Positions 45,461 through 57,600 of a DNA stretch of 64,000 nt are shown in pieces. The DNA is from Leptasterias polaris (lineage: Eukaryota > Echinodermata > Asteroidea > Forcipulatida > Asteriidae): positions 1,817,001 to 1,881,000 of the forward strand of contig JAZGTN010000028.1 of NCBI GenBank assembly GCA_037783415.1, in the 5' to 3' direction. The notes below the pieces were generated by a model that saw only the letters and a program-made list of their open reading frames with translations, was not told the DNA's origin and did not search any database. The first letter of the stretch is position 1. The number at the start of each line of letters is the position of its first letter. The position numbers were made by a program, and so were the translations under genes.

Positions 45461-46580
45461 TTTACACGCAACTTGACTCCCAAAATGGCAGACACTTTTT
45501 GCTGATAACATTTCGTAGAAAAAAACAAAACTTAGGACTTACAATAAAACTTATTATCCTGTAGTTGTCGAGACAATGTAACCCTGTGTTTGTTAACCTA
45601 GAATATCAACACTAACCAATCCATACACTATACTGTTTGAAGCGTTGAGACCTATCTCACCTGTTTCCCAACCCATACACTAGACTATTCAAAACTGGCT
45701 CGATTTCACAAAGAGCCACGATTTATCTTAACCACTTTACATCGGATGACAAACAGACTTAAAGCAGACATTTTTAAACACCCGGTACAACTTCAGATTT
45801 TCCTAAATTGTTTGCTAGCATCCAGACAGCTGATATACATCCAACCAGACTTTCCAGCATGTTGCTTGCACAGCCAGGCACCTATGGTGTTACACTTCCT
45901 TTCACACGTACAAAACCGGTTCTGAAAAACATGCCTTGTAAACTACCTGTCTGTGGGTTATTGTGTTACCTCTGTTTCCAGACCTTTGTCCTGTTGTTTG
46001 ACAAGAAAGGACAGGTTACCACCATTGTTCGTTATTATATTCGGCTCAATGGGAGGTAAGTCTGAGTGTTCCAAGATTCCAGCATACCATGGCAGATTTT
46101 CAGCCATGGCTAACAGGTTCTGCGAATCACGGTGAGTGCCTAGTCAATTTTCTCACACGAAAACATCAAAACCCAGAGCTAATTATGAGAAACTTTATGA
46201 TGATTATGATGCTAAGTTTTACTGACAGGTTTGGGGTTTTGCTATGGTTTTTTAAACTACATGGGATTATGTCATTAACAATTGGTTCAAAGTTTGCTAA
46301 AATTAACTTCCACTGCACAATACAAATGAAAATAGAATCTGTCAACAAAAATTCAAAAACTACTCGTATTAAATAAGTTTGTTTTCCTGAGTTGGAAATA
46401 TATACAAAAAATAACTAAAATGTTTTAAGAGCTTGACACAGACCAACAATGCATCAATTATGACATATTCATAGATATGGGCCAACGGTATCACAAGTTA
46501 CACAAACCTTGGGACATACAATTTATACTGAATGCATTTTATACCCTGACTCATATAGAGAGATGTTCAGGCCTGGAATT
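45461..46580. other. Intergenic, gene-free
   Basis: TTGACTCCCAAAATGGCAGAC (about 45471-45491) and GCCAGTTTGGAAGTCAG (about 45031) look like the two ends of a CATTTTGGGAGTCA MITE separated by the insertions at 45129-45460. No exon is recognised. Confidence 0.45.
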
Positions 46581-46930
46581 TGGTAATTACTCAAAATATA
46601 TATTAGCATAAAAACTTACTTGGTAACGAGCAACTGAGAGCTGTTGATAGTATAAAACATTGTGAGAAACCACTCCCTCTGAAGTAACGTAGTTTTTGAG
46701 AAAGAGGTAATTTCTCACTAAAATAATAAAAAGACTTCTGGCCAGAAGCCTTTTATTCCTATCTGAAAGCACACTAATTTGTACAACAAGGGTGTTTTTT
46801 CTTTCATCATTTTCTTGCAACTTCAATGACCAATTGAGCCCAAATTTTCACAGGCTTGTTATTTTATGCATATGTTGGGATACACCAAGTGAGAATACTG
46901 GTCTTTGACAATTACAAAACGTGTTCAGTG
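46581..46930 (+). repeat. Dispersed repeat (ACTTACTTGGTRA family), near full copy
   Basis: The blocks are TAATTACTCAAAATATATATTAGC, AAAACTTACTTGGTAACGAG, GCTGTTGATAGTATAAAACA, CCACTCCCTCTGAAGTAACG, GAGAAAGAGGTAATTT, then TTGAGCCCAAATTTTCACAGG, TATGTTGGGATACACCAAGTG and CTGGTCTTTGACAATTAC. I recall this family as common in sea-star DNA (knowledge, not tested). Confidence 0.7.
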
Positions 46931-46934
46931 CCTT

Positions 46935-47080
46935 TGAGAGGGCAAGGCCATTTTCATTTTGCAAAGGGCACTTCTATTGAAAAATCATACAGTCTATAGA
47001 GAACTTTTCAAGGGGCACCAAGACCAAGAACAGGGGAACAGAGGCCATGGCCTCCATGTAATTACAGGCCTGTAATGACC
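46935..47080 (+). repeat. Dispersed repeat (AGGGCAAGG family), copy 2
   Basis: GAGGGCAAGGCCATTTTCATTTTG, AAGGGCACTTCTATTG, CAAGGGGCACCAAGACC, then CCATGTAATTACAGGCCTG follow the same order as 5030-5265. Confidence 0.6.
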
Positions 47081-47084
47081 TGTC

Positions 47085-47225
47085 ATGGCTGAGTAGTCAA
47101 GCACACTGAAGTCAAGTTCTGTGTTCTGATCACCACAGTGTGGGTCTGGATGCCAGTTATGATTGTGTCCTTGACAGACGTGTCCTTGACACTTAACCAT
47201 TATTGCTTTGTCTTTCGGATGGGAC
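47085..47225 (+). mobile_element. SINE fragment with V-SINE-like domain
   Basis: A tRNA-like region (TGATCACCACAGTGTGGGTCTGG) is followed by TTGTGTCCTTGAC, doubled as a 15-bp repeat, then ACTTAACCATTATTGC and GTCTTTCGGATGGGACG. The last block resembles the conserved core known from vertebrate V-SINEs (GTCCTTCGGATGAGACG). Confidence 0.55.
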
Positions 47226-48475
47226 GTACTACATGTAAAAGAACACAGTTACACTTATCTTTAAGCTAAGGATATGCTGCAGTATTTCTGGCATGCTTGA
47301 ATGCAGATTGCGCAGCAACACCAAGGTGCTCTGAAAAGGGCGTCACAATTCAAATACAGCTGATAATGTCAAAGCTGTAACAGCGCTTTGAATCCTGTGA
47401 TAAAGAGCTGTATTAATGACTGATATTATTATTATTATTATTCAGTAGTGCTCCAAATTGTATGTGTTCTACATTACATTATATCTCCACCAAGCAACGT
47501 TTTACTTGCATATTGTACTTGAAATTTCATACACACGACGTCACTACATGTATATGGCTGCAGTAAAACCACAAGTTTTAAAAGGGAAATATGTTTTTTG
47601 AAGATAATAATAAAAAGTTTCTAAGAAACAAACATTCTACCAATTTCCAAGACATTTCATTGTTACAGAGCAAAAAAATGTTTTATGTGAAGCTAAAAAT
47701 CAGGAGCTAGTTTACTTATGGTGGGAAAAAAATAGCAATGTACAAAAATGGGGTTGGGGTGGGAAAAGTCAACACAATTCTACAAAAGTGCAGAATTTAG
47801 GTTTAACAGCTTTATTCCACATTATTCTGCATCTCTTTGAAACTCCTGGTGCATGTTTCCCTCCATCCTACAATCTAGACTATTTTAAGAGGAATATATT
47901 AATTCCTACCTTCAGCTCCCCTGAGTTTTTTTCATCTTAAATGTTTTCTTGTTGTCCCTAACCAAGAGTTAAAATGAATTGTACCATTTGAAGCAATAAC
48001 TTGCCACTTGAAAACAAAACTGCAATGTAAAATTATTGTTTAACATCAGTGATTAACTGATGGTCCTCTAGTCAAGTACCAGTTAAAACATCGGTAACAA
48101 TTGAGTGGTTCCGCTGGCTGGTTATTCACAAACAACTACATGCAAACCCCTCCCTGCCTGCACAGACTGTTCACACAGTTTTACAAATTTAATTCCTATA
48201 TAAAATAATAGCATTGAGATATGGATCAGTGAAAAAGGCTGGTGGACAAATGAGACGACAAGATCACAGTGGTCCTGCTGGTTAGTCGATGAAAACGTTA
48301 AGAACATACCCAGTTTTCACTTCAATCGACAACTGAGAAGTACCGCCATGGCATTACATACTCTGTGCGATGGGTAGGTTAGATCGTTGCACTAGCACAC
48401 TCATTGGCAAGGATTGTTTATGCAAAGTGACTCAAGCCAACACCGGCAGTCAGATGCCGGCAAGTTTTACCAACA
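47226..48475. other. ADCK2 3' flank / 3' UTR side
   Basis: On the minus strand AATAAAGCTG (about 47812-47817) is the first clear polyadenylation signal after the ADCK2 stop, giving a 3' UTR of about 650 bp if used. No other gene is seen. Confidence 0.4.
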
Positions 48476-48607
48476 TCAAAAGACACCACCGAGGAGAACT
48501 GGCTTTGCAGCCTCTAAGATGTCCAAGTTGGGGTCTAGAGATCGGCCAAGTCCCTCTAGTACCATGATGGCAAGCATGATGGATGCAAAGTTACTCTCTA
48601 GTTTCAC
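48476..48607 (-). CDS. ADCK2: ADCK2 exon 10 (C terminus)
   Basis: Encodes residues 592-634, VKLESNFASIMLAIMVLEGL, GRSLDPNLDILEAAKPVLL, then a stop TGA at 48476-48478. This is the conserved ADCK2 C-terminal helix pair. Confidence 0.95.
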   Translation of the reverse strand: MKLESNFASIMLAIMVLEGLGRSLDPNLDILEAAKPVLLGGVF

Positions 48608-51600
48608 CTAAAAAAAAACAAAAAACAGAAACAAGTAATATATTTAATTTTGTTAATAATTTTGGGTTGAATAAAGAAAAACTGACTAGAGTGGGATTTG
48701 AACCTGTGACCTCTGGATTGACGTGCCGCACTCTACCAACTGAGCTATCTAGCCCTATGTTGTGATCCACCTAATTTGTCAATATCTTTGTTTGGAGTGC
48801 TAGTCAATGAACCAACTTTCATTTTTGTGTGTGGTCCCTTTCTTCGTATCATGAGCGCGCGCCATGAGCGCCTTTTTTGGCGGATACCGGCGCTTTACAA
48901 GACTCCATTATTATAATTATTAGTCCAAAGCTACTCAACCTGAGCCAGGGATCACACCCAAATTGATACAACCTGGGAAGCAGCAGCAGAGGGATCACCT
49001 TAAGGGGATGCAACTTGTTTTATTTCAAATTCCTTGCTCTATGGTATAAACCACAAGGGAAACTGACTGGGTAAAATTTCCTTTTATCAATTTCTTGTTC
49101 AATTTCATTATACTCTTCACATGAATCAAACCAAAGTACACACAGACTCTTGTTTTTTCCAATATCTGTGAATGTTTTCCGGCTGTCTTATGCTGAATCC
49201 TAGTTGGCGTCAACAGCTATGGCTATGACTGTTGCTAAGGGTGTTGCTAAGGACATCCTATCTTTCAACGCAGGATGCTATAGCTAGCTGTAGCCGTAGC
49301 CGTAACTGTAGCCATCAATTTGGACATGGGCTTACCTTGTGTTTTATCAGTAAAGAGAAAAGGTCTTCCAGAAGAACTCCAACTTGCATCTGTAAAAAGA
49401 AAGAAAAAAAAAGATCGCCATAAAATTTCACAAATAAATAGGATAGGGATAGAAATAAAGGATAGGGATATTTAACAACTTAATCGTTCAACTATTCAAC
49501 TGTAAAATATGCCAAAATCTGTTTCAAAATTTAACGGTTAAATGAAGCCAACAGTAAAAAGGAAAAAAAGAAAGAAAGGAAAACAGAGAGCACTTACCGT
49601 GCCAAGCTTGACCGTTTGTCCATGAGCAAAGTTGACTAACTCCGCCATATCGGTCTTGAATTTACTTTCATTTGGGCACTTGTGGATTGCGTGTTGGAGA
49701 AACAACTCGGCCACAACCTCTCCCTGAATTCAACAAAGAAAAATTGTTTATGGCAAGATTTGCAAAGTCATGTCAGATTTGCAAAATTTAGCATCTTTCC
49801 TTCAAACCTAAATGCTGTTATATTCCTACTACATTATTCATAAAGTATCTTAATTAACCCTCCTAGCTGAAATATTATTAGTAGTAAAAATAGACAAAAT
49901 TACAGCAAGTAATAAACTCAGTTATGATTAAAAATGCGTTAACGATACATGGAATAATGAGTTTACATATTGAAGAATCTGAAACTGCAAACTTGTTCAT
50001 CTTTTAAGTTGACAGTTTATATAGACCGTGTACCTGTGACATCACATGTTTATAAAATAGACACAGAGCCTGGACTTCCTGCAGGCACAATTTGTACACA
50101 GCTTAATGGAAGACAACATTCAATCTTTGGAGATTGCACTGTCTAATTTTCATCACCTTTTGATATGAAGAAAGAGGCATTTCTCAAAACTTGCTCAGCT
50201 TGTATTTTTATAACTCTTGAATTTATGTGCAAATTATGACACAATAATTTAAAACTTCCTCTAATGACCACCAGTATAGTATCTTGCCTGCCAGAAAGGC
50301 ACTGGAAAGTACAAGGTCACTCTTTTTGTAAACAAAGGTTGAATGTCAACAACAATATATATATGTCTTAATTGCATCAGAGATACAAAAGTATTATTTG
50401 TGTTTCACTCTTGCACCGCTGTGCCATAAGCACTGTATACAGTATACTCAGTGTTTTCCAGAGTCCTGCTGAAAAAAATACACAGGCTAACTACCAGAGT
50501 GGGATTCAAACCCATGACCCCTAAAATACACAGGCTAACTACCAGAGTGGGATTCAAACCCATGACCCCTAAAATAGACAGGCTAACTACCAGAGTGGGA
50601 TTCAAACCCATGACCCCTAAAATACACAGGCTAACTACCAGAGTGGGATTCAAACCCATGACCCCTAAAATAGACAGGCTAACTACCAGAGTGGGATTCA
50701 AACCCATGACCCCTAAAATACACAGGCTAACTACCAGAGTGGGATTCAAACCCATGACCCCCAAAATACACAGGCTAACTACCAGAGTGGGATTCAAACC
50801 CATGACCCCTAAAATAGACAGGCTAACTACCAGAGTGGGATTCAAACCCATGACCCCTAAAATACACAGGCTAACTACCAGAGTGGGATTCAAACCCATG
50901 ACCCCTAAAATACACAGGCTAACTACCAGAGTGGGATTCAAACCCATGACCCCTAAAATACACAGGCTAACTACCAGAGTGGGATTCAAACCCATGACCC
51001 CTAAAATACACAGGCTAACTACCAGAGTGGGATTCAAACCCATGACCCCTAAAATACACAGGCTAACTACCAGAGTGGGATTCAAACCCATGACCCCTAA
51101 AATACACAGGCTAACTACCAGAGTGGGATTCAAACCCATGACCCCTAAAATAGACAGGCTAACTACCAGAGTGGGATTCAAACCCATGACCCCTAAAATA
51201 CACAGGCTAACTACCAGAGTGGGATTCAAACCCATGACCCCTAAAATACACAGGCTAACTACCAGAGTGGGATTCAAACCCATGACCCCTAAAATACACA
51301 GGCTAACTACCAGAGTGGGATTCAAACCCATGACCCCTAAAATACACAGGCTAACTACCAGAGTGGGATTCAAACCCATGACCCCTAAAATACACAGGCT
51401 AACTACCAGAGTGGGATTCAAACCCATGACCCCTAAAATAGACAGGCTAACTACCAGAGTGGGATTCAAACCCATGACCCCTAAAATACACAGGCTAACT
51501 ACCAGAGTGGGATTCAAACCCATGACCCCTAAAATACACAGGCTAACTACCAGAGTGGGATTCAAACCCATGACCCCTAAAATACACAGGCTAACTACCA

Positions 51601-54600
51601 GAGTGGGATTCAAACCCATGACCCCTAAAATACACAGGCTAACTACCAGAGTGGGATTCAAACCCATGACCCCTAAAATACACAGGCTAACTACCAGAGT
51701 GGGATTCAAACCCATGACCCCTAAAATACACAGGCTAACTACCAGAGTGGGATTCAAACCCATGACCCCTAAAATACACAGGCTAACTACCAGAGTGGGA
51801 TTCAAACCCATGACCCCTAAAATACACAGGCTAACTACCAGAGTGGGATTCAAACCCATGACCCCTAAAATAGACAGGCTAACTACCAGAGTGGGATTCA
51901 AACCCATGACCCCTAAAATAGACAGGCTAACTACCAGAGTGGGATTCAAACCCATGACCCCTAAAATACACAGGCTAACTACCAGAGTGGGATTCAAACC
52001 CATGACCCCTAAAATACACAGGCTAACTACCAGAGTGGGATTCAAACCCATGACCCCTAAAATACACAGGCTAACTACCAGAGTGGGATTCAAACCCATG
52101 ACCCCTAAAATACACAGGCTAACTACCAGAGTGGGATTCAAACCCATGACCCCTGGGTTAGAGCAAATGGTTTCATCACTAGACCAGCGAACATGCTCAG
52201 TGACGAGAGTCCAGTTCGAATCCTGTAATAAGCAGTGGATACTGCAACAATTTCATTGATATATTAACTGCATAGTGGAGAACATTATCTTGGTTTTACT
52301 TTTTATACACCGATGTGTTAGAAGCACAGTGGCGTAACCAGACATTTTCGTTTGGGGGTGGGGGGACAAGGATTATGACCTTATTAGATTTTATCTCCAC
52401 CATGCAAAGCTTTAAATCTTACAATTTACATAGTGAAAACTAGTACACTATTGAGTGAACAGAGAAAAATTGAATAAAACGGCAATTGAACCTCAGATCT
52501 CCGGATTAACTTGCCAGTGCTCTACAACGAAGCTATCCAGCACTATGATGGCGGTCCCCCTATTTTATTGATACCTTTGTTCACTCAAACATTTAATCAA
52601 ATTTACCTAGTCAGTCTCCCTTGTGTTTTATTACTTAATATTGGAAAACAAGTAACTGTGACTTTGATTGAGGTATGACCTTTTTTACGATGCCAGTTGG
52701 CAGGCACTATTTGAAAAATCTCACCTTTCCCAGCACCACATTTGTGAATACATCCCTGAAGTTCTGCCGATCAAACTCGTTCAGTTGACCCACAATGCCC
52801 GTGTCAAGCATGACAAGCTTGAGTGGGCATTCCCTCGGCTTGACGCTGATGACCACTGTGTCACACATGTCCTCCATCTTCAAGATGTTGTCGGTGTCTC
52901 CGGTGAAACTACTGACTCCCTGGACAAGAATGTTACCAGGATGAAGATCGGCATGGACGAAGTTATCAATGAAGACCTGGTGGGTAGAGTCCAAGTAAGA
53001 TTCAAAAAATATTTTGAAAAAAATAATAAAATGCTCTAACATTTTCCAGCGAGTTGACCAATCAGTTGAAACCATTCAGCTGCGACAAAGGTGCTGACAG
53101 TGTAGGGTTGTGCATCTACATACCCTACTCTTTCATGATAAGTGTTCTGGGTTCTTTTAGGTGCACTACCAATCCTATGGCTTAATGTCCCATCCTAAGG
53201 ACAAAGCCATTATTATAAAGTATCTTGCTCAAGGACACAAGTGCCACGACTGTGACTTGAGCCCACACTCTTCTGATCAGAAACACCAGAGCTCCAGTCT
53301 GGTGCTCTTAACCGCTCGGCCACGACACGTCAGAGTGTGTACACTTACCATCTTAAGGAGGGCTTCCACCCCCATTGCAGCAAGTCGCTCATGAAGACCT
53401 TCTGGTCTGTCCTCGTCATCAGAGTTGGTAACGTAAAGCATGATTGGATCTCCTTCCTGCAAATTGTTGAGACATCAACGAAGACAACTATAAGTTCACT
53501 TCAAAATGACTTGATGGCGAGCTAACTTGTATGTCACAAAACGAGTGTTTCCTGTGGGGCAAACTTAGGGAGACATTTTCATGAACAAACAGGTCTGATA
53601 CTTCACGGAGGCAATGAAACAATTGCCTTCGTTGCCCCTGGAAATATTCTAGTAAATTCCAGGAGAAAAAATGCCTTGGTGCTCTTTCTCTTTCAAAAGT
53701 GATCAGGCCTGTGCTTAACAGTAAAACTGTCTCTATGTCACACTCTGTGCAGTATTCATCCTCTTGCCGTACTGTGGAATCTCTTATAGCGTCCTGCTAC
53801 TTATAGCCTACAGAGTTTAAAAGCAACTTCAGCATCATCATATGCTGCCATTGGTCAATCAAATTACATATAGCAGTGGTTTTAAATCATTCACAAAACA
53901 TCATTTTAGGAAAACAAAAGGGCTGATATAACAACTGTTTTTGTTGTTTTACCCTACACCAGTAATAAGCACTGTACAATCAGTACTCCTCCCCCCCCCC
54001 TTTCCCCCTGTGCCCTGTGAAATAAAATCCACAGGCATATTACTTGTGTGGGATTCGACACCTAACACCTCTGCCATTCAGGAGCAGATGTCTTACCACT
54101 TGACCAACGAGCTTGCCCAGTAGCTAGAGGCAGTTAGAATCTTACAAGTACAATTTTGCAAGAAAGAAAAGGAATATGTACAAAGTTAGGAAAAAGTTTC
54201 TGAATTATTTCCAAGGGTCTAAATTACTTACTTTTTGAATATCAAATTTTTAAAAGTAAGTTTTGCAGTGTTAAAAAAATTACAAAGGTAAACAAAACAA
54301 TAAACAAATGTGATCATCCAGAGGACCCAAAGCATACCTCGTATGTTTCCACAAGGACATCTCTGCTTACAAAAGGTCGCAATGGCCTTGGGAATCGAAT
54401 AAAACTCACGTCCGCAAAGTTTTCCACAAAGCGATCAAGATTATTGGCCTCTATTTTCAGATCAATCTGGAAAAAACAAACCAAAACATTCAATGACAAT
54501 TTTAACTCTTCAACACGACTTCTGCTGCAACAGTGAATATTTGTTGTTTCACACATAGATCCATGTCATTTGATTGGTGGAATACGCATCACATGTCTTT

Positions 54601-57600
54601 AAAAAACACACTTTTTAATGATAAATCACCAAACACCACAAGGCAAAACGGCCACTTCAAAGTGAGGGCTACACGTAACTGATTTGGGCTGTCAAACGAA
54701 ATCAACTGTAACTAGGGGCACGTTGCCACCTACTCCTGGGGCTGAAACAGGGTTACCCCCTTCACAGTCCGTAAGGATGCAGGCATGGGTACTATCCACT
54801 AGGTGCCTGGCTGGTAGAGCAGAATGCACTACCTTCCCAACTTTTTATGAGGCAATGACGGTTAAGTGCCTTACTCAAGGGCACAAGTGTCATGACCAGG
54901 GTTTCGACCCCACACTTTCTGGCTGATAACACCTAAGCTTGGGTCCAGTGAACTAGTCTCGTTCGGCCGCGACACGCCACATATTTTACTTTGCCATGTA
55001 TACTGTTCCCGACACTGTTCCAGACAAATTTAATATCGGAGTCCTGTATTGATACATTGGTCTTAAACAACTGGTCTTAAACAGCTGCAGCTATGTCTGT
55101 ATCAACCGTTTAATATCTATTTAAATTGTTCAAAACATTTATACTGTTAACCCTCCTACTGTTCGCAACATTTTCAAGTGAGTTGACCAACCATTTGAAA
55201 CCATTCAACTGCCAAAGTTGTGTATGGTGGCACAACTGTGCACAGAACTAACTGTGTACTGTGTACTGTGTACATGCATTCCCTCATGGTATCATATTGC
55301 AAGGCTGGCATAGCTTATCTATCATTCAAAACCACAGTGAATGGTATTGAATGGTCAGACAGCAAGAGGGTTAAGATAAATTATGAATTATATAAAAAAT
55401 ATCAAATGACAAGGATTTATGTATGAGGTATTAAAAACAAATATAGGATGCATTTTATTCATACAATATAGCAGAATATAATCACTCATTGAAATCTGGA
55501 ACAGTCCAGTGATTATATTCTGCTAAATTGTATGAATACATCCTATATTTGTACATTGATATGTTCTTTAAAGGAATGTCTCTAAAAATGGAAATACAGA
55601 ATGTCTCTGGGTGAGGAAATGTGCAAAAACTGGGAGTACTTTCAAAGTTAATCAGAAACATTGGGGGGTAAACAGCTACTCTTCCACCAGGATCCAACAT
55701 GTACTATGGAATTCCATATCATATCATGCATTGCCCTTCTCTAAATGTTTATGTATATGTATATCTGCCATCGCCCACCGCGCATCGCCCGCCGCGCGTC
55801 ACCTGTTTGCTCCTCCCAAACACGTGACTGTGCATTACACACCGCTGTTATCCATTTCATGCACTGCTACGTACTTTATGTGTGCATGCAATCCAAGACA
55901 TAGTGGATCCAAGACAAAATGGAGCATGTAGAGGCTACCTCTTAGAAGAATCTAACAATAATAACATGACATGGCTTCGCTTTGCGGTTTTCTTCATGAG
56001 CACAATGTCTCTACTGACTGCTGTATCTATAAGTATAACTGTAGACATGTTAATGTTGGATGAATTTACACAATTAATAATTTCCATTCACAATACTTTA
56101 ATAACAATAATACACTGAAATAATATTCAATAATATAGTGGGGGAAAAGGGATATTGTTCCTGGTATGTTGGGTTCAATGCTGGTGCTGGAGAAGAGTAC
56201 ATCTGGGACTGTACGGGTCGTGTGAACCTTACAATACATTGTAATGTGCTACACTAAGCCGTTATCATCGTGCTTCACTCACTGTTGTGGCCCTGGCCTC
56301 ATTTGTACTATGAGTATGACTGTCATAGAGGACACGGAAGCAAGCAAAACAATTGCACTGAACATGCAGGTGGTGGGCGACGGGCGACGGGCAGCGCACG
56401 ATGGCAGATATGAAATTCAATACTTTTACACAAAGACCTCTAATACAAGGAAAGCACTGGCATTGAAAACTACCCAAACCACAAAGCAAATATAGGCCGA
56501 CTGTGCTGGGAATTGAATCCCATTTTTGGTTCTAACAGCTCTGTTACCCGAAGCACTGGTTTGCTAAAAATGAGTACAATAAGAAAGACTAAAATACTAT
56601 TTAAAAAACTCAATCCCTCAAACGGTTCGGTACCTGTTTCTTCATGAGTTGCTCAAATTCTGACATGCATTCTGGGAGACTCAGCCACTGGAGACCGGGA
56701 ATAATGGAGAGAATCTTTGCCAAAATTTGGAGGAGCTGAAGATCCCACTGGACTCGTCTGTAGATACCTGGGTGAAGCACCTACACCATAAAAAAATAAA
56801 ATAAAGTAACAATAATCATCATGAATTTTAACTTTTTTGAAAAACAAAATTTAAAAGGGTCTTTTAATATGGTAACACCACAAGTAACAACGGTTACCGA
56901 ACAAAGATTTGGACAAAACACGGAGACCAAAAACATTAGAGCTGACTCAGTTGGTAGAGCACAGTCACACAAACCTGGAGGTCGCAGGTTCAAATCCTGC
57001 TCTAGTTACTCTGTCTAACCCAAAATTAAACCAAATTTATAACAGTCCTTAAAATATCATAATTAACTTTTGTAGAAGACTGTGCAAGTGTCATACGTAC
57101 TAAAGCGCTTGGCCTTGTAAAAACACAGAGGGATTAAATTGCATACCAACAACACAATCATGAATTCTGGCCCAAATTCATAGAGCTGTTTAAGCACAAA
57201 CTGTTGCTTACAATGTTTCAGCTTTTAAGCAAACATTAGCAGGGAACCAGTCACAGGTCGTACATGTGATATGGCATTTTGGCTGGTAACCTTATTCTGG
57301 TTAGCACAATCGTTTTGTGTTTAACTACTTTTTGTGCTTAAGCAGCTCTACGAAACTGGACCCAGCTTAAAGTTCAACTGTTAGCTTTATGTTCAGACAT
57401 CTCACTAACCTTTATAGCTACTTGGATGACGTCATCACTTTCCTTGAGTGATTTTGCGATGTGGACAAGGGAAATTTCTTTCTCATTGTCTGATGTACCG
57501 TCATCATTTTCACTGGCTGAAATATTTTACAATTGAAAAAACAAAAGAAACAAATAAACAGTCATGTTTATACCAATCACAGCTCACATTCAGGTTGGTT

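Noticed and set aside
50480..52159. CRISPR array
   Set aside because: Units are contiguous with no unique spacers, there are no cas genes, and the context is an animal gene intron.
50405..52259. Two long ORFs (580 codons minus, 602 codons plus) of a 16-residue repeat, as a repetitive protein gene
   Set aside because: Both strands are open only because the unit is 48 bp without stops. The array lies in an ADCK2 intron and derives from a SINE, and no promoter or homologue is apparent.
53180..53340. Short plus and minus ORFs overlapping ADCK2 intron 6
   Set aside because: They are readings through a SINE; exon 6 borders are fixed by phase and conservation.
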